Source: Bergeyella porcorum
Lineage (GTDB): Bacteria; Bacteroidota; Bacteroidia; Flavobacteriales; Weeksellaceae
Assembly: GCF_042427575.1 (NCBI RefSeq)
Contig: NZ_JBHMFD010000002.1
Coordinates: forward strand, 62,001-126,000
Direction: 5' to 3'
DNA: 64,000 nt
Shown in pieces: positions 1-8,907 of the stretch (its first letter is position 1; each line of letters begins with the position of its first letter). The translations under genes were made by a program, and so were the position numbers. Below the pieces are notes generated by a model, which worked only from the letters and a program-made list of their open reading frames with translations, was not told where the DNA came from and did not search any database.

Positions 1-2410
1 AGGCATCTATCATTTGCTTGGCTTCGGTTCTAGAAAGCCCCGTTTGCTCTGCTAATGCGAAGGCACTTTGCCCATAGACAATCCCGAAATTAACGGTTTT
101 TGCCTGAGAACGCTGGGTTTTGCTCACCTCTTCTATAGGAACCCCAAAGAGTTTGGAAGCCGTAGAAGCGTGGATATCCTCTCCTCTTTGGAAGGCTTCT
201 ATCATATTGGTTTCATCAGAAATTTCGGCGATGAGCCTTAGCTCTATTTGGGAATAATCTGCAGAGATAATCTTGTGCCCCTGAGGTGCCACAAACGCTC
301 CCCGAATCTGCTGTCCACGCAGCGTACGGATAGGGATATTCTGCAAATTAGGATTCAGCGATGCCAAACGTCCCGTAGAGGCTGTGGTCTGGGAAAAATT
401 AGTATGCACCCTACCATCAGTAGGCTCTATCTGCTGTGGCAAGGCATCTACATAGGTAGATTTCAGCTTTTGGTAGGTTCTGTATTCTAAAATATGCTGT
501 ATAATCTCGTGTTTAGACGCTAGCTTTTGCAAGACATCTTCCGAGGTCTGGTATTGCCCTGTTTTGGTTTTTTTGGCTTTGGGGTCTAGTTGCATTTTAT
601 CAAAGAGAATCTCTCCCAGTTGTCTTGGCGAGTTCATATTAAACACCTCCCCCGAAAGTTCAAAGATTTGGGATTCTAAATGTTTCAAATCGTTTTCTAG
701 GTCTATGCTTTCCTGCTCTAGCCATTGCACATCTAGGGTTACACCTTCTAGTTCCATCTTGGCTAAGACCTGCATTAGAGGCATTTCTACCTTGTAAAAC
801 AAATCTTCTAAACCTTCTTTCTTTATCTGAGGGGCAAAAATCTCAAACAATTGGAATGTGATATCGGCGTCTTCCGCAGCGTAGTCGGTCTGCACCTGCA
901 AATCTACCTCTCTGAAGTTGCCCTGTTTTTTTCCTTTTTTCCCAATGAGGGTTTCTATGGCAATGGGGGTATAGTTCAGATAAATCTCTGAGAGGTAATC
1001 CATCCCGTGTCTTCCATCAGGATTGAGGAGATAGTGGGCTATCATTGTATCAAATAGGTTGCCTTTTAGCTCTATGCCATAGCGTTTTAGGACTTTATAA
1101 TCGTATTTAAGGTTATGGGCAATTTTCAAGATGGATTCTTTCTCAAAAAATGGTCTAAAGATTTCCAATGTTTGTAACGCTGCCGCTCTATCTTCCGAAA
1201 TGGGAATGTAATATGCCAATCCTTTTTTATAGGAAAAGCTAAGCCCTACAAGTTCCGCTTCCAATTCATTAAGTGAAGTGGTTTCGGTATCAAAACACAC
1301 TGCCGACTGCTGCAATAGGTTTTGCACCAATATTTCCTGAGCTTTTGGATTGTCTATCAGCTGGTAGAGGTGGTCATTTTCGTTCAGGTTGCTTTTGCGA
1401 GAAGTGGCTTGTTCCAAGGCCTCAAAGTTGGCAAATAAATCCAACTGGATGCCCCCTGCATTTTGAAGCTCTTCCGTTTTGAGGGGTGGCGTTTTGGCAT
1501 CAGGTGCCTCTTGAGTTTCGGTTTTAAAGGCACGATACAAGTTTTCATAAAGCCTACGAAATTCTATTTCGTCAAAAACTTCTCTTACTTTGTCAAAATC
1601 TGGCTCATCTAAGTTATATTGCTCTTCGTAAAACTCAATGGGTACATCTTGAATAATGGTTGCCAATTTTTTAGACAAAAGCCCTCGCTCTGCACTGGCT
1701 TCCACTTTCTCTTTCATCTTCCCTTTCAGCTGATGGGTATTGGCTAATAGGTTTTCTATGGTGCCATATTCTTTTAAGAATTTCATAGCGGTTTTCTCGC
1801 CTACACCTTCCAGTCCGGGGATATTATCCACCGCATCTCCCATCATTGCAAGGAAATCTATCACTTGTTTCGGGTCTTCTATTTCGTATTTTGCTTTAAT
1901 CTCTTCCACGCCCAAAATTTCCACATCGCCACCCTTAGCGGCAGGTTTATAGATTTTGATATTCTCCGTTACCAATTGTCCAAAATCTTTATCTGGCGTT
2001 ACCATCAGTACATTATAGCCTTGGATTTCTGCCTTTCTGGCGATGGTAGCAATCACATCATCGGCTTCGTAGCCCTCTACTCCCAAGATGGGAATGTGCA
2101 TTGCCTGCAAAATACGATGGATGTATGGTACGCCCACTTTAATAGCCTCTGGCGTTTCGCTTCGGTTGGCTTTATAGTCTGCAAAATCTGCCGTTCTCAC
2201 ATTTTCCCTACCTACATCAAACACCACTGCCAGATGCGATGGTTTCTCACGGCGAATCAGTTCTATCAGAGAGTTGGTAAATCCAAAAATAGCAGAGGTA
2301 TCCAGTCCTTTGGAAGTTATTCTCGGATTGCGGATAAGGGCATAATACCCTCTGAAAATCATTGCATAAGCATCTATAAGAAAGAGCCTTTTATCATTAT
2401 TCTGTACCAT
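1..2410 (-). CDS. polA: DNA polymerase I, 3' end beyond the window
   Basis: Family A repair polymerase that removes RNA primers and fills gaps. About 803 codons are visible; the last part of the palm domain lies off the left edge. The 5'-nuclease domain fills roughly the first 290 residues (FLIDAYAMIFRGYYAL near the start, EADDVIA, DNIPGLEGVGEKTA). The proofreading domain looks active: Exo I FDTETTSLN, Exo II HNLKYD and Exo III YAAEDAD are all present. Polymerase motif A (SADYSQIELR) and the O-helix region (QRSQAKTVNFGIVYG) follow. The start is the ATG at 2410, only 4 nt after a TATCTTTG box, so the mRNA may be leaderless. Assignment is firm. Confidence 0.96.
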   Translation of the reverse strand, partial: MVQNNDKRLFLIDAYAMIFRGYYALIRNPRITSKGLDTSAIFGFTNSLIELIRREKPSHLAVVFDVGRENVRTADFADYKANRSETPEAIKVGVPYIHRILQAMHIPILGVEGYEADDVIATIARKAEIQGYNVLMVTPDKDFGQLVTENIKIYKPAAKGGDVEILGVEEIKAKYEIEDPKQVIDFLAMMGDAVDNIPGLEGVGEKTAMKFLKEYGTIENLLANTHQLKGKMKEKVEASAERGLLSKKLATIIQDVPIEFYEEQYNLDEPDFDKVREVFDEIEFRRLYENLYRAFKTETQEAPDAKTPPLKTEELQNAGGIQLDLFANFEALEQATSRKSNLNENDHLYQLIDNPKAQEILVQNLLQQSAVCFDTETTSLNELEAELVGLSFSYKKGLAYYIPISEDRAAALQTLEIFRPFFEKESILKIAHNLKYDYKVLKRYGIELKGNLFDTMIAHYLLNPDGRHGMDYLSEIYLNYTPIAIETLIGKKGKKQGNFREVDLQVQTDYAAEDADITFQLFEIFAPQIKKEGLEDLFYKVEMPLMQVLAKMELEGVTLDVQWLEQESIDLENDLKHLESQIFELSGEVFNMNSPRQLGEILFDKMQLDPKAKKTKTGQYQTSEDVLQKLASKHEIIQHILEYRTYQKLKSTYVDALPQQIEPTDGRVHTNFSQTTASTGRLASLNPNLQNIPIRTLRGQQIRGAFVAPQGHKIISADYSQIELRLIAEISDETNMIEAFQRGEDIHASTASKLFGVPIEEVSKTQRSQAKTVNFGIVYGQSAFALAEQTGLSRTEAKQMIDA

Positions 2411-2414
2411 AGGG

Positions 2415-2422
2415 CAAAGATA
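2415..2422 (-). promoter_or_regulatory. Bacteroidetes -7 box of polA
   Basis: TATCTTTG matches the Bacteroidetes TAnnTTTG consensus exactly, with TTG 17 nt upstream as a partial -33 element. The polA ATG follows 4 nt after the box, so transcription should begin at or next to the start codon. Inferred from consensus only. Confidence 0.55.
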
Positions 2423-2491
2423 GAGTTTTTTTTTCATTGCAATCCTTCTAATACGCTTTTCAAAAATACCCTTTCTATGGTAAAATCTGAA

Positions 2492-2596
2492 CGAGACTAA
2501 TGCGTAAAAAAAATCGAGTCAATCTTTTTGAAAATCGACTCGATCTTTTCAAAAACTGAGTCAATCTTTTTGGAGATTGACTCAGTTTTTTTGTAT
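2492..2596. repeat. 21-nt periodic array, five units
   Basis: From 2513, four successive 21-nt units (2513-2533, 2534-2554, 2555-2575, 2576-2596) share a GAGTCAATCTTTTTG-type core; a weaker unit precedes them at 2492-2512. Alternate units are near reverse complements across the core, so the same DNA is both a direct repeat and two hairpins. The period equals that of the arrays at 14.1, 47.1 and 51.4 kb although the sequences differ. Confidence 0.75.
2513..2590 (-). terminator. Tandem terminator hairpins after the nitroreductase gene
   Basis: Hairpin A pairs 2555-2567 with 2574-2586 (13 bp perfect, ACTGAGTCAATCT / AGATTGACTCAGT) and extends through flanking A and T runs to about 17 bp. Hairpin B pairs 2513-2523 with 2534-2544 with one mismatch. 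Both are followed by T runs on the minus strand. They separate the nitroreductase gene from polA. Confidence 0.8.
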
Positions 2597-2606
2597 CCTC
2601 TGAAGT

Positions 2607-3205
2607 TTACAAGAACTTAACCACCTTATCTTGCTCTAATCTTTGCTTTGGATTAAACTCCAGCTGATTGCTATCTTCTGAATTTCTGTATCCAATGGCT
2701 ACCGCCAAAAGAGGCTTGTGGTGCTCTAGCTTCAAGATGTCTTGGTATTTGTCCGCTTCTATCCCTTCCATTGCAGTGCTGTCTATTCCTAAATCTGCAC
2801 AAGCCGAAAGGAAAAAAACTAACGCTATATAAACCTGCTTTTGTAGCCACGCTTTCACCTCTGCTTCAGGGCGTGGTTTTATCACCTGCTGATAGTAGCC
2901 AATAGCCCCTTGTGGAAGATACTCCTGAATCTGTTGCTCAAAGTGTGATAAACTATCCACCGCATTGAAAACCACCAAATGGCTGGCGTTTTGAATTTTC
3001 TCTTTATTGAAGAATGAAGCTTCTGCCAATTGATTTTTAATCGCCTCATCAGATACAATGATGAATTGCCACGGCTGGCTATTGATAGACGATGGGCTTA
3101 GTCTTAATATCTCTGCTAATTGCTCCACTACCTCATCAGATATTTTTTTATCAGCGTTATAGCTCTTGGTAGTATATCGGTTTTTTGCTAATTCTAAAAA
3201 CTCAT
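2607..3205 (-). pseudogene. NfsB-type nitroreductase, apparently frameshifted at its 5' end
   Basis: NAD(P)H-dependent FMN oxidoreductase of the nitroreductase family; LRLSPSSINSQPWQFIIVSD is the typical FMN-binding stretch. The open frame 2607-3128 (173 aa from a GTG) lacks the first ~27 residues. Upstream in the same frame the expected N-terminus, FLELAKNRYTTKSYN, is encoded but has no start codon. The natural ATG (3205) reads ATGAGTTTTTAG; one more T in the T5 run would give ATG AGT TTT TTA and restore MSFLELAKNRYTTKSYN. So either one T was lost, by mutation or sequencing error, or a shortened protein without the Arg/Lys FMN-phosphate contacts starts at the GTG. It lies 33 nt after uvrD and may be cotranscribed. 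Confidence 0.8.
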
Positions 3206-3238
3206 TATTTCAATCAATTATTATTGGTTAGTATTCAA

Positions 3239-5569
3239 TTAAATCTTTGTCAGTTTTGCAAATTTAAGGATAAGGTTTTTCTCGCCTTCGTTTTGAAAAT
3301 GAACTTTAGCTTTGATGTTTTGCGGGTCGGTACCATCTAAAAATATCACTTCACCGATACCAAATCTATCGTGCCGCACTTGGTCGCCCACCTCAATGTC
3401 CTCTGCCGCCGTTCCGCTATGGGTATTAATTTTTGCCTTCGCTATAGGCTTTAGGTTTTTAGACACGGGGTTCAGTGGCTCACTGCGTTCTATTTTCTTT
3501 TTAGGTTCTATTTTCTTGAAAGTTCTCGGTTCACTTGGAGTGTCATCAAAAATGCTTGATTTCAGCCCAGAGCGATTGATAAACTGCCGTTCTGCTACGG
3601 GATTGATGAACTCTATATACTCTGTATTCATCTCGCTAAGGAAACGCGATGGCTCTGCATCTGTGATTTTTCCCCATTGAAATCTGGTAACGGCATAGGA
3701 GAAAAAGGCTTGTTTCTCGGCTCTGGTGAGTGCCACATAAAACAATCTTCGCTCTTCTTCTAGCTCCTCTCGTGTAGAGGAACTCATAAAGCTTGGGAAG
3801 AGATTTTCCTCTAATCCTACTAGGTGAACCACAGGAAATTCTAACCCTTTGGAGAGGTGAATGGTCATTAGTGCTACTTTATTACCATCATCCTCTTGGT
3901 TATTATCTTGGTCGGTAGAGAGGGCAATATTTCCGAGGAAATTGGTAAGGCTGGCATCGCCGTCTTCCAATTGATTTTGTTCGTCTATAAAGCCTCTCAT
4001 AGAGTTGAGTAACTCCTGCACATTCTCCAATCGGGAGATGCCCTCTGGCGTTTGGTCTTCTTTCAAGGATTTTATTAGTCCACTGCGTTTGGCGACTTCC
4101 ATAGATACCGTATAGGCATCTTCTGTTTTCAGCATCACTTCAAAGGCTTTTATCATTGACCAAAAATCTGCCAACTTATTCAAAACGCCATTGTTGAAGC
4201 CTAATTGCGTGGCGTAAAACCCGAGGTTATCCAAAACTTGAGCAATAGAAATGCCTTGTGCATCTGCAAATACAATGAGTTTATTCTGAGTGGTTTCACC
4301 GATGCCTCGCGTAGGATAATTGATGATTCTCAGCAAAGCTTCGTTGTCATTAGAATTGACCAATAGGCGAAGGTAAGCCACCAAATCTTTTACTTCTTTT
4401 CGTTGATAGAAAGATAGCCCACCATAGACCCGATATGGAATATTTTTCTTCCTCAAAGCATCTTCAAATGCTCGAGTCTGGGCGTTGGTTCTGTAAAGAA
4501 TAGCAAATTCATTAAAATGGCGTTGCTGAGCATTGTGCAGTTCCCAAATGTTTTTTGCTACAAAACCAGCTTCATCTGCATCTGAAAGGGCACGGTAAAT
4601 TTTTATTTTTTCCCCCACTTCATTATCGCTGAACACATTTTTCTTAAACTGTTGTTCGTTTTTAGCAATCACATCATTGGCAGCATCTACAATATTCTGT
4701 GTAGAACGGTAGTTTTGCTCCAAAGAGACCGTTACAGCATCTGGATAATCTTTTTTAAAATTGAGGATGTTATAGATATTAGCTCCACGGAAGGAGTAGA
4801 TAGACTGGGCATCATCTCCCACCACGCAGATATTTTCAAATTTTGAAGCCAAAGCCTTTACGATGAGATACTGAGAGTGATTGGTATCCTGATACTCATC
4901 TACCAAGATATATCTGAAACGGTCTTGGTATTTAGCCAAAACCTCTGGAAACCTCGTTAGGAGTTCATTGGTACGCAGAAGCAAATCATCAAAATCCATT
5001 GCTCCATTTTTAAAGCAGGTTTCCACATATTTAGCATAGATGGTTCCCATATGCCCCATATTGGCTTTTTGGTCAGCTTCTATAAGTTCTGGATTATTGT
5101 TGTATGCCCGTACGGTAATCAGGTTGTTTTTATACGCTGAAATTCTAGACATCACCTTTTTGGGTTTATAAACATCGGTGTCTATATTCAGGTCTTTAAT
5201 CACTTTTTTCAAGACATTCTGAGCATCTTGCGTATCATAAATGGTAAAATTGGAAGGAAAGCCAAGGTAATGCCCTTCGCTTCTGAGGATTCTTGCAAAT
5301 ACAGAGTGAAAGGTACCCATCCAAATACTTTTAGCATCGCTATCCCCTACCACTTTGGCAATACGCTCTTTCATTTCTCGGGCGGCTTTATTGGTAAAGG
5401 TAAGGGCTAAAATATTGAACGGACTAACGCCATTAGTTATCAGGTGAGCGATTCTCATCGTCAGCACACGAGTTTTTCCCGAACCAGCACCAGCAAGTAC
5501 CATTAGTGGGCCTTCTAAAGTGGTTACAGCTTGATATTGAGCATCATTAAGTCCTTTCAGATAATCCAT
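3239..5569 (-). CDS. uvrD: UvrD/PcrA-type ATP-dependent DNA helicase
   Basis: Superfamily 1A 3'-5' helicase of 776 aa, used in nucleotide-excision repair and replication restart. Visible motifs in order: Walker A GAGSGKT, Ia (LTFTNKAAREMKER), II (DEYQD), III (GDDAQSIYSFRGA), IV (LEQNYRST), V (MTIHLSKGLEFP) and VI (YVALTRAEK). The last ~50 residues (VRHDRFGIGEVIFLDG onward) form the Tudor-like C-terminal domain of PcrA. I chose the ATG at 5569 over an upstream TTG because a TAACTTTG promoter box covers 5594-5601, so the upstream codons are not transcribed. PcrA and UvrD cannot be told apart here. Confidence 0.95.
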   Translation of the reverse strand: MDYLKGLNDAQYQAVTTLEGPLMVLAGAGSGKTRVLTMRIAHLITNGVSPFNILALTFTNKAAREMKERIAKVVGDSDAKSIWMGTFHSVFARILRSEGHYLGFPSNFTIYDTQDAQNVLKKVIKDLNIDTDVYKPKKVMSRISAYKNNLITVRAYNNNPELIEADQKANMGHMGTIYAKYVETCFKNGAMDFDDLLLRTNELLTRFPEVLAKYQDRFRYILVDEYQDTNHSQYLIVKALASKFENICVVGDDAQSIYSFRGANIYNILNFKKDYPDAVTVSLEQNYRSTQNIVDAANDVIAKNEQQFKKNVFSDNEVGEKIKIYRALSDADEAGFVAKNIWELHNAQQRHFNEFAILYRTNAQTRAFEDALRKKNIPYRVYGGLSFYQRKEVKDLVAYLRLLVNSNDNEALLRIINYPTRGIGETTQNKLIVFADAQGISIAQVLDNLGFYATQLGFNNGVLNKLADFWSMIKAFEVMLKTEDAYTVSMEVAKRSGLIKSLKEDQTPEGISRLENVQELLNSMRGFIDEQNQLEDGDASLTNFLGNIALSTDQDNNQEDDGNKVALMTIHLSKGLEFPVVHLVGLEENLFPSFMSSSTREELEEERRLFYVALTRAEKQAFFSYAVTRFQWGKITDAEPSRFLSEMNTEYIEFINPVAERQFINRSGLKSSIFDDTPSEPRTFKKIEPKKKIERSEPLNPVSKNLKPIAKAKINTHSGTAAEDIEVGDQVRHDRFGIGEVIFLDGTDPQNIKAKVHFQNEGEKNLILKFAKLTKI

Positions 5570-5593
5570 TTTCCAATTCTTTTTTTGAACCCA

Positions 5594-5601
5594 CAAAGTT
5601 A
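5594..5601 (-). promoter_or_regulatory. -7 box of the uvrD gene
   Basis: TAACTTTG fits TAnnTTTG; transcription would start near 5587, giving a leader of about 18 nt before the ATG at 5569. It decides the start choice for the helicase. Confidence 0.5.
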
Positions 5602-5690
5602 AGATTTTTGATGGAAAAAACTATCATCTATCTCCCCCGAGAGACTATAAAAATGGTTCATCCTTTATAGCTTTGAGTATTACAGAAATA

Positions 5691-5720
5691 GAAAAGCTGC
5701 CCTTAATTAGAACAGCCTTT
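5691..5720 (-). terminator. Weak terminator after mdh
   Basis: On the minus strand AAAGGCTG pairs with CAGCTTTT (one G-U) across a 13-nt loop, followed by CTATTTC rather than a clean T run. It sits 27 nt past the mdh stop. Confidence 0.45.
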
Positions 5721-5746
5721 CAATATACTTTCAATAAATAAAACTA

Positions 5747-6673
5747 TTAAAACTTCAAATCGCCATTGACTTCTCTTACGGCTTTTGCAGCTTCTTCAAA
5801 CTTCGCTTTCTCTGCATCGGTTAGTTCTACTTCAACGATTTTCTCTACACCGTTTCTACCAATAATCGCTGGTACACCAAGGCAAATATCGCTTTGTCCA
5901 TACTCACCATTAAGCATCAATGAACAAGGAATCATTTTCTTTTGGTCGCAAGCGATAGCGTGTACAATGGTAGATACCGCTGCACCTGGTGCATACCAAG
6001 CAGAAGTTCCTAAAAGCTTGGTAAGCGTAGCCCCTCCTACTTTAGTTTCTTCTATTACATAGTTTTGTTTTTCTTCGCTCAAGAAAGCTGTTACTGGCAC
6101 TCCGTTTCTGGTTGCTTTGCTCAATAGTGGGAGCATTCCTGTATCTGAGTGAGCAGCGATCACCATCCCATCTACATCAGAGATAGGTGCTTCTAAAGCC
6201 TCTGCCAATCTGTATTTGAATCTGGCACTATCCAATGCACCACCCATACCGATGATTCTTTCTTTTGGCAAGCCAGAAGTTTTGTGTACCAAATACGCCA
6301 TTGTATCCATTGGGTTAGACACCACGATGATGATAACATTTGGAGAGTGTTTTACCAAGTTTTCAGTAACTTCCTTCACGATACCAGCATTGATACCGAT
6401 AAGCTCTTCTCTTGTCATACCTGGTTTTCTTGGGATACCAGAGGTAATCACCGCAACATCAGACCCAGCCGTTTTGCTGTAATCTCCTGTTGTACCTGTG
6501 ATTTTAGTATCAAAGCCATTAAGCGATGCTGTTTGCATCAAATCCATTGCTTTACCTTCGGCAAAACCTTCTTTGATGTCCACTAATACTACTTCTGAAG
6601 CGAAGTTTTTCATTGCGATGTATTCTGCACAAGATGCACCTACTGCACCTGCTCCAACTACGGTAACTTTCAT
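5747..6673 (-). CDS. mdh: Malate dehydrogenase (LDH-like type)
   Basis: NAD-dependent oxidation of malate to oxaloacetate in the TCA cycle, cytosolic, 308 aa (normal for the LDH-like class). The Rossmann motif GAGAVG is at residues 7-12 and an Asp (VLVDI) at the end of beta-2 indicates NAD preference. Substrate arginines lie in GIPRKPGMTREE, Asp-Arg in GALDSARFK, and the catalytic His in IAAHSDTGMLP, where family members usually read GxHG. A single gene with its own weak terminator. Assignment is secure. Confidence 0.95.
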   Translation of the reverse strand: MKVTVVGAGAVGASCAEYIAMKNFASEVVLVDIKEGFAEGKAMDLMQTASLNGFDTKITGTTGDYSKTAGSDVAVITSGIPRKPGMTREELIGINAGIVKEVTENLVKHSPNVIIIVVSNPMDTMAYLVHKTSGLPKERIIGMGGALDSARFKYRLAEALEAPISDVDGMVIAAHSDTGMLPLLSKATRNGVPVTAFLSEEKQNYVIEETKVGGATLTKLLGTSAWYAPGAAVSTIVHAIACDQKKMIPCSLMLNGEYGQSDICLGVPAIIGRNGVEKIVEVELTDAEKAKFEEAAKAVREVNGDLKF

Positions 6674-6817
6674 ATTTTTACTTGTTTTTAATTATGTTTA
6701 TCGTTTATTAAATAATATTCATATTCTGATGTTTTCAATGATATTTCATCTTTATTTCCCTTTACTAAATGAAAATATCTAATCATCCGCCAGCACTGAC
6801 TTTATCTAAAAAAAACT

Positions 6818-7150
6818 TTAGAATATAGACACTATAATTTTCTCTTTTATTTCCGTGAAATAAGGCTCTTTTATCATTCCTAATCTTTTGATAATGGTCT
6901 CATCTGGGTTAGCCGTTATCAGTTGGCACTTCACAAAACTTTGCTTTTCCATTTTAAAGGTCAGCATCTCATCTGTCAAGGGATAAGAATACTCATCATT
7001 ATAATTTTTAGATGAAATAAGCACCAGATAAACAAAGCCCTCCGCCTCTTGCAGTTCATCATTTAAAATGATGATGGCAGGGTGAGGCTTCATCGCCCCA
7101 TTAGGAAAGAGAAAATTAATCTCCACTACATCCCTCTGATGATATCTCAT
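6818..7150 (-). CDS. MazF/PemK-like toxin-family protein
   Basis: 110 aa small all-beta protein resembling PemK/MazF mRNA interferases: an N-terminal RDVVEINFLFPNG-x-KPHPAIIIL stretch matches the family's G/DVv.v.FPf..g..K.RPavVl pattern, and the C-terminal KCQLITANPDETIIKRLG matches the conserved v..d.l.t.....i.rlG segment. It starts 3 nt after a 48-codon lysine/glutamate-rich ORF, an arrangement like antitoxin-toxin operons. Toxicity is not established; some family members have lost activity. Confidence 0.7.
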   Translation of the reverse strand: MRYHQRDVVEINFLFPNGAMKPHPAIIILNDELQEAEGFVYLVLISSKNYNDEYSYPLTDEMLTFKMEKQSFVKCQLITANPDETIIKRLGMIKEPYFTEIKEKIIVSIF

Positions 7151-7153
7151 ACC

Positions 7154-7300
7154 TTACAGATATTTAGCAAAAACCGATGCTGCATTTTTCTGTGCCGTGA
7201 GTAGGAAGGCTTTTTTTTCTTCCTCCTTTTCCTTAGCTTTTTTTATTTCTATATTCTTTTTTCTTTGGTTTAGCCTTAGCTTTTTATTTTTCACTTCCAT
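7154..7300 (-). CDS. Small basic/acidic protein upstream of the MazF-like gene, candidate antitoxin
   Basis: 48 codons from ATG at 7300 to TAA. The product is almost all Lys, Glu, Arg and Asn in a helical middle (KKAKEKEEEKKAF), ending in AASVFAKYL. There is no recognisable DNA-binding domain. Only 3 nt separate it from the MazF-like gene, so translational coupling is likely. It is short for a type II antitoxin, so the role is inferred from position only. Confidence 0.5.
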   Translation of the reverse strand: MEVKNKKLRLNQRKKNIEIKKAKEKEEEKKAFLLTAQKNAASVFAKYL

Positions 7301-7477
7301 AATATTTTGTGCTTTTAGTTTTATTGATAATATACTTTAAAATTCCTTTTCATTATTAATTGGAAGGAACCTATACAAAAACAAAGCCTTTCATCATTCC
7401 CAAACCTTATTTTTTATGCTTTCAAAGTTACAAAATATAAATGGTCTTAGCAAGAAACATTTTTCTATGATGCTCTT

Positions 7478-7702
7478 TTATGCTTCGCCATCATCGGCAA
7501 CTTCAGCTAAAATTGCTATTGCCTGCTGGGCATCTGGGGTATTCACCCATAGCTGATATAGCTCCGTAAGGGACATCACCGCTACATTGTTCACATATTC
7601 GTTTTTGATGTACGAAAAAATCCCTTCTGATTCTAATTTGCTTTTTTTCACCTGCAACTCATAGAGGTATGAGGACTCATAAATCATTGTAAATTCTGCC
7701 AT
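7478..7702 (-). CDS. DUF2007-like protein
   Basis: 74 aa from the ATG at 7702 (MAEFTMIYESSYLYELQVKK). It resembles the DUF2007 putative signal-transducing domain: a short alpha/beta fold in which a strand (TMIYESS) is followed by a helix that handles 'the other partner', then GIFSYIKNEYVNN. Earlier in-frame codons overlap the end of the upstream gene and are not needed. It follows the nucleoid-associated gene by 10 nt and is probably its operon partner. Function unknown. Confidence 0.7.
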   Translation of the reverse strand: MAEFTMIYESSYLYELQVKKSKLESEGIFSYIKNEYVNNVAVMSLTELYQLWVNTPDAQQAIAILAEVADDGEA

Positions 7703-7712
7703 AGCCAAGGTT

Positions 7713-8729
7713 TTATTGTTCTTTTTCAAAATAAAGGCGATAGTATTTTCCCTTTTCGTCTTCGCCCGTTTCAATCATTTTTCTATCACCATGAACATAG
7801 ATGTGAAAATTTTTGTCCAACTTGATAACCGATTTAAAGTGTCTTTGCTGTTTTTTCACCGCCGATTCATTGATAGGAAAATCCTCAGAGATAGACACCT
7901 GCATTTCTTGTTCGTAATCAGTTTTAAAATTAGAAAAACTCTCTATTACGCTTTGGTCTTCCAAAACTTCATTGGCAAATTCATCAAAATTGAAAGATTC
8001 CTTTTCTTTAAAGAAATTGATAGATTTATTGAGGAAATCCGCTTGGTCTGCTCTGGATACTTCAAACTCCTGAGGCAGCTGCTGCGTGATATAGTCTTTG
8101 TACACCTGCAGCGTTTCTTGGGTATGGAAGTAATCATCACTTCGCTGTTTTACCTTTAAGAAATCTTCAAACCAATAGTAAAAATCGCCATTTTTATTAT
8201 TATCTATCACAGAAAGTACATAGCCATCTTCCTTACTATTGTTGTAGATAATGGCACCTTTGTCTAGTTTCCCTAGAGATATCCCATAGTCTTTTTCTAG
8301 CTGATAGCCATCTTCATCGTTAGGAAAAATCTTAAGAAAAGGGTCTTTTTTTTCGGTTTTAAAAATCCCGATGGAGTCTATCTTACCAGCATCAGTTTCC
8401 TCGCCTTCAAAATAAACTACAAAAAGCTCCCCACCCTGCACACGAGGATTTTCTGCCACTTCGTAGAGGTGTTTTGCAATGTTTTCGCTTTCCCAAACAA
8501 ATTTATCCTTATCCTCAAAAATCTCCGAAACGGAGCTGTAAACAGGATTATTGACCAAATAAGTATCACTATAAAAATGAAACTTCTCCTCTGATTTGAA
8601 AGACGATAGAAAAAAATCATTCAAGAGTTCCTTCATTTCTTCTTCCAGATGCAATTCTTCTTGAGAAGTAAAAAGGTTCTCGTTATTAATCTTATTTCCT
8701 ACCCTATGCACTATAATTTTTGAAAACAT
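7713..8729 (-). CDS. Nucleoid-associated protein (NdpA/YejK family)
   Basis: 338 aa protein of the 37-kDa nucleoid-associated family (PF04245). Hallmarks are the opening MFSKIIVHRVGNK, the LYEVAENPRVQGGELFVVYF segment and DKGAIIYNN. Family members bind DNA in the nucleoid; in Bacteroidetes their role is not known. The ATG at 8729 is preferred to the one 8 codons upstream because it matches the family start and follows a TATATTTG box at 8751-8758 by about 20 nt. Confidence 0.85.
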   Translation of the reverse strand: MFSKIIVHRVGNKINNENLFTSQEELHLEEEMKELLNDFFLSSFKSEEKFHFYSDTYLVNNPVYSSVSEIFEDKDKFVWESENIAKHLYEVAENPRVQGGELFVVYFEGEETDAGKIDSIGIFKTEKKDPFLKIFPNDEDGYQLEKDYGISLGKLDKGAIIYNNSKEDGYVLSVIDNNKNGDFYYWFEDFLKVKQRSDDYFHTQETLQVYKDYITQQLPQEFEVSRADQADFLNKSINFFKEKESFNFDEFANEVLEDQSVIESFSNFKTDYEQEMQVSISEDFPINESAVKKQQRHFKSVIKLDKNFHIYVHGDRKMIETGEDEKGKYYRLYFEKEQ

Positions 8730-8750
8730 TGTCCTTTGATTTATAATGAG

Positions 8751-8758
8751 CAAATATA
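8751..8758 (-). promoter_or_regulatory. -7 box of the nucleoid-associated gene
   Basis: TATATTTG, an exact TAnnTTTG match, 21 nt before the ATG at 8729. The -33 element is weak. Confidence 0.5.
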
Positions 8759-8829
8759 AGCATTAGCTGGCGTAAAAAATATACCCTCGCATTTTTATTC
8801 TAAATTACGCAGTGAATCATTTCTCAAAA

Positions 8830-8867
8830 CAACACCCTCCCAAGAAGTGATTTCTGGGAGGGTGTTG
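8830..8867 (-). terminator. Terminator after the type III restriction gene
   Basis: A perfect 13-bp stem (CAACACCCTCCCA with its complement) with a 12-nt loop, followed on the minus strand by TTTTG. It ends the mod-res operon 41 nt past the res stop. Confidence 0.8.
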
Positions 8868-8907
8868 ATATTATTTATTAACGAAATGACCGATTGCACA
8901 CAAGAAA

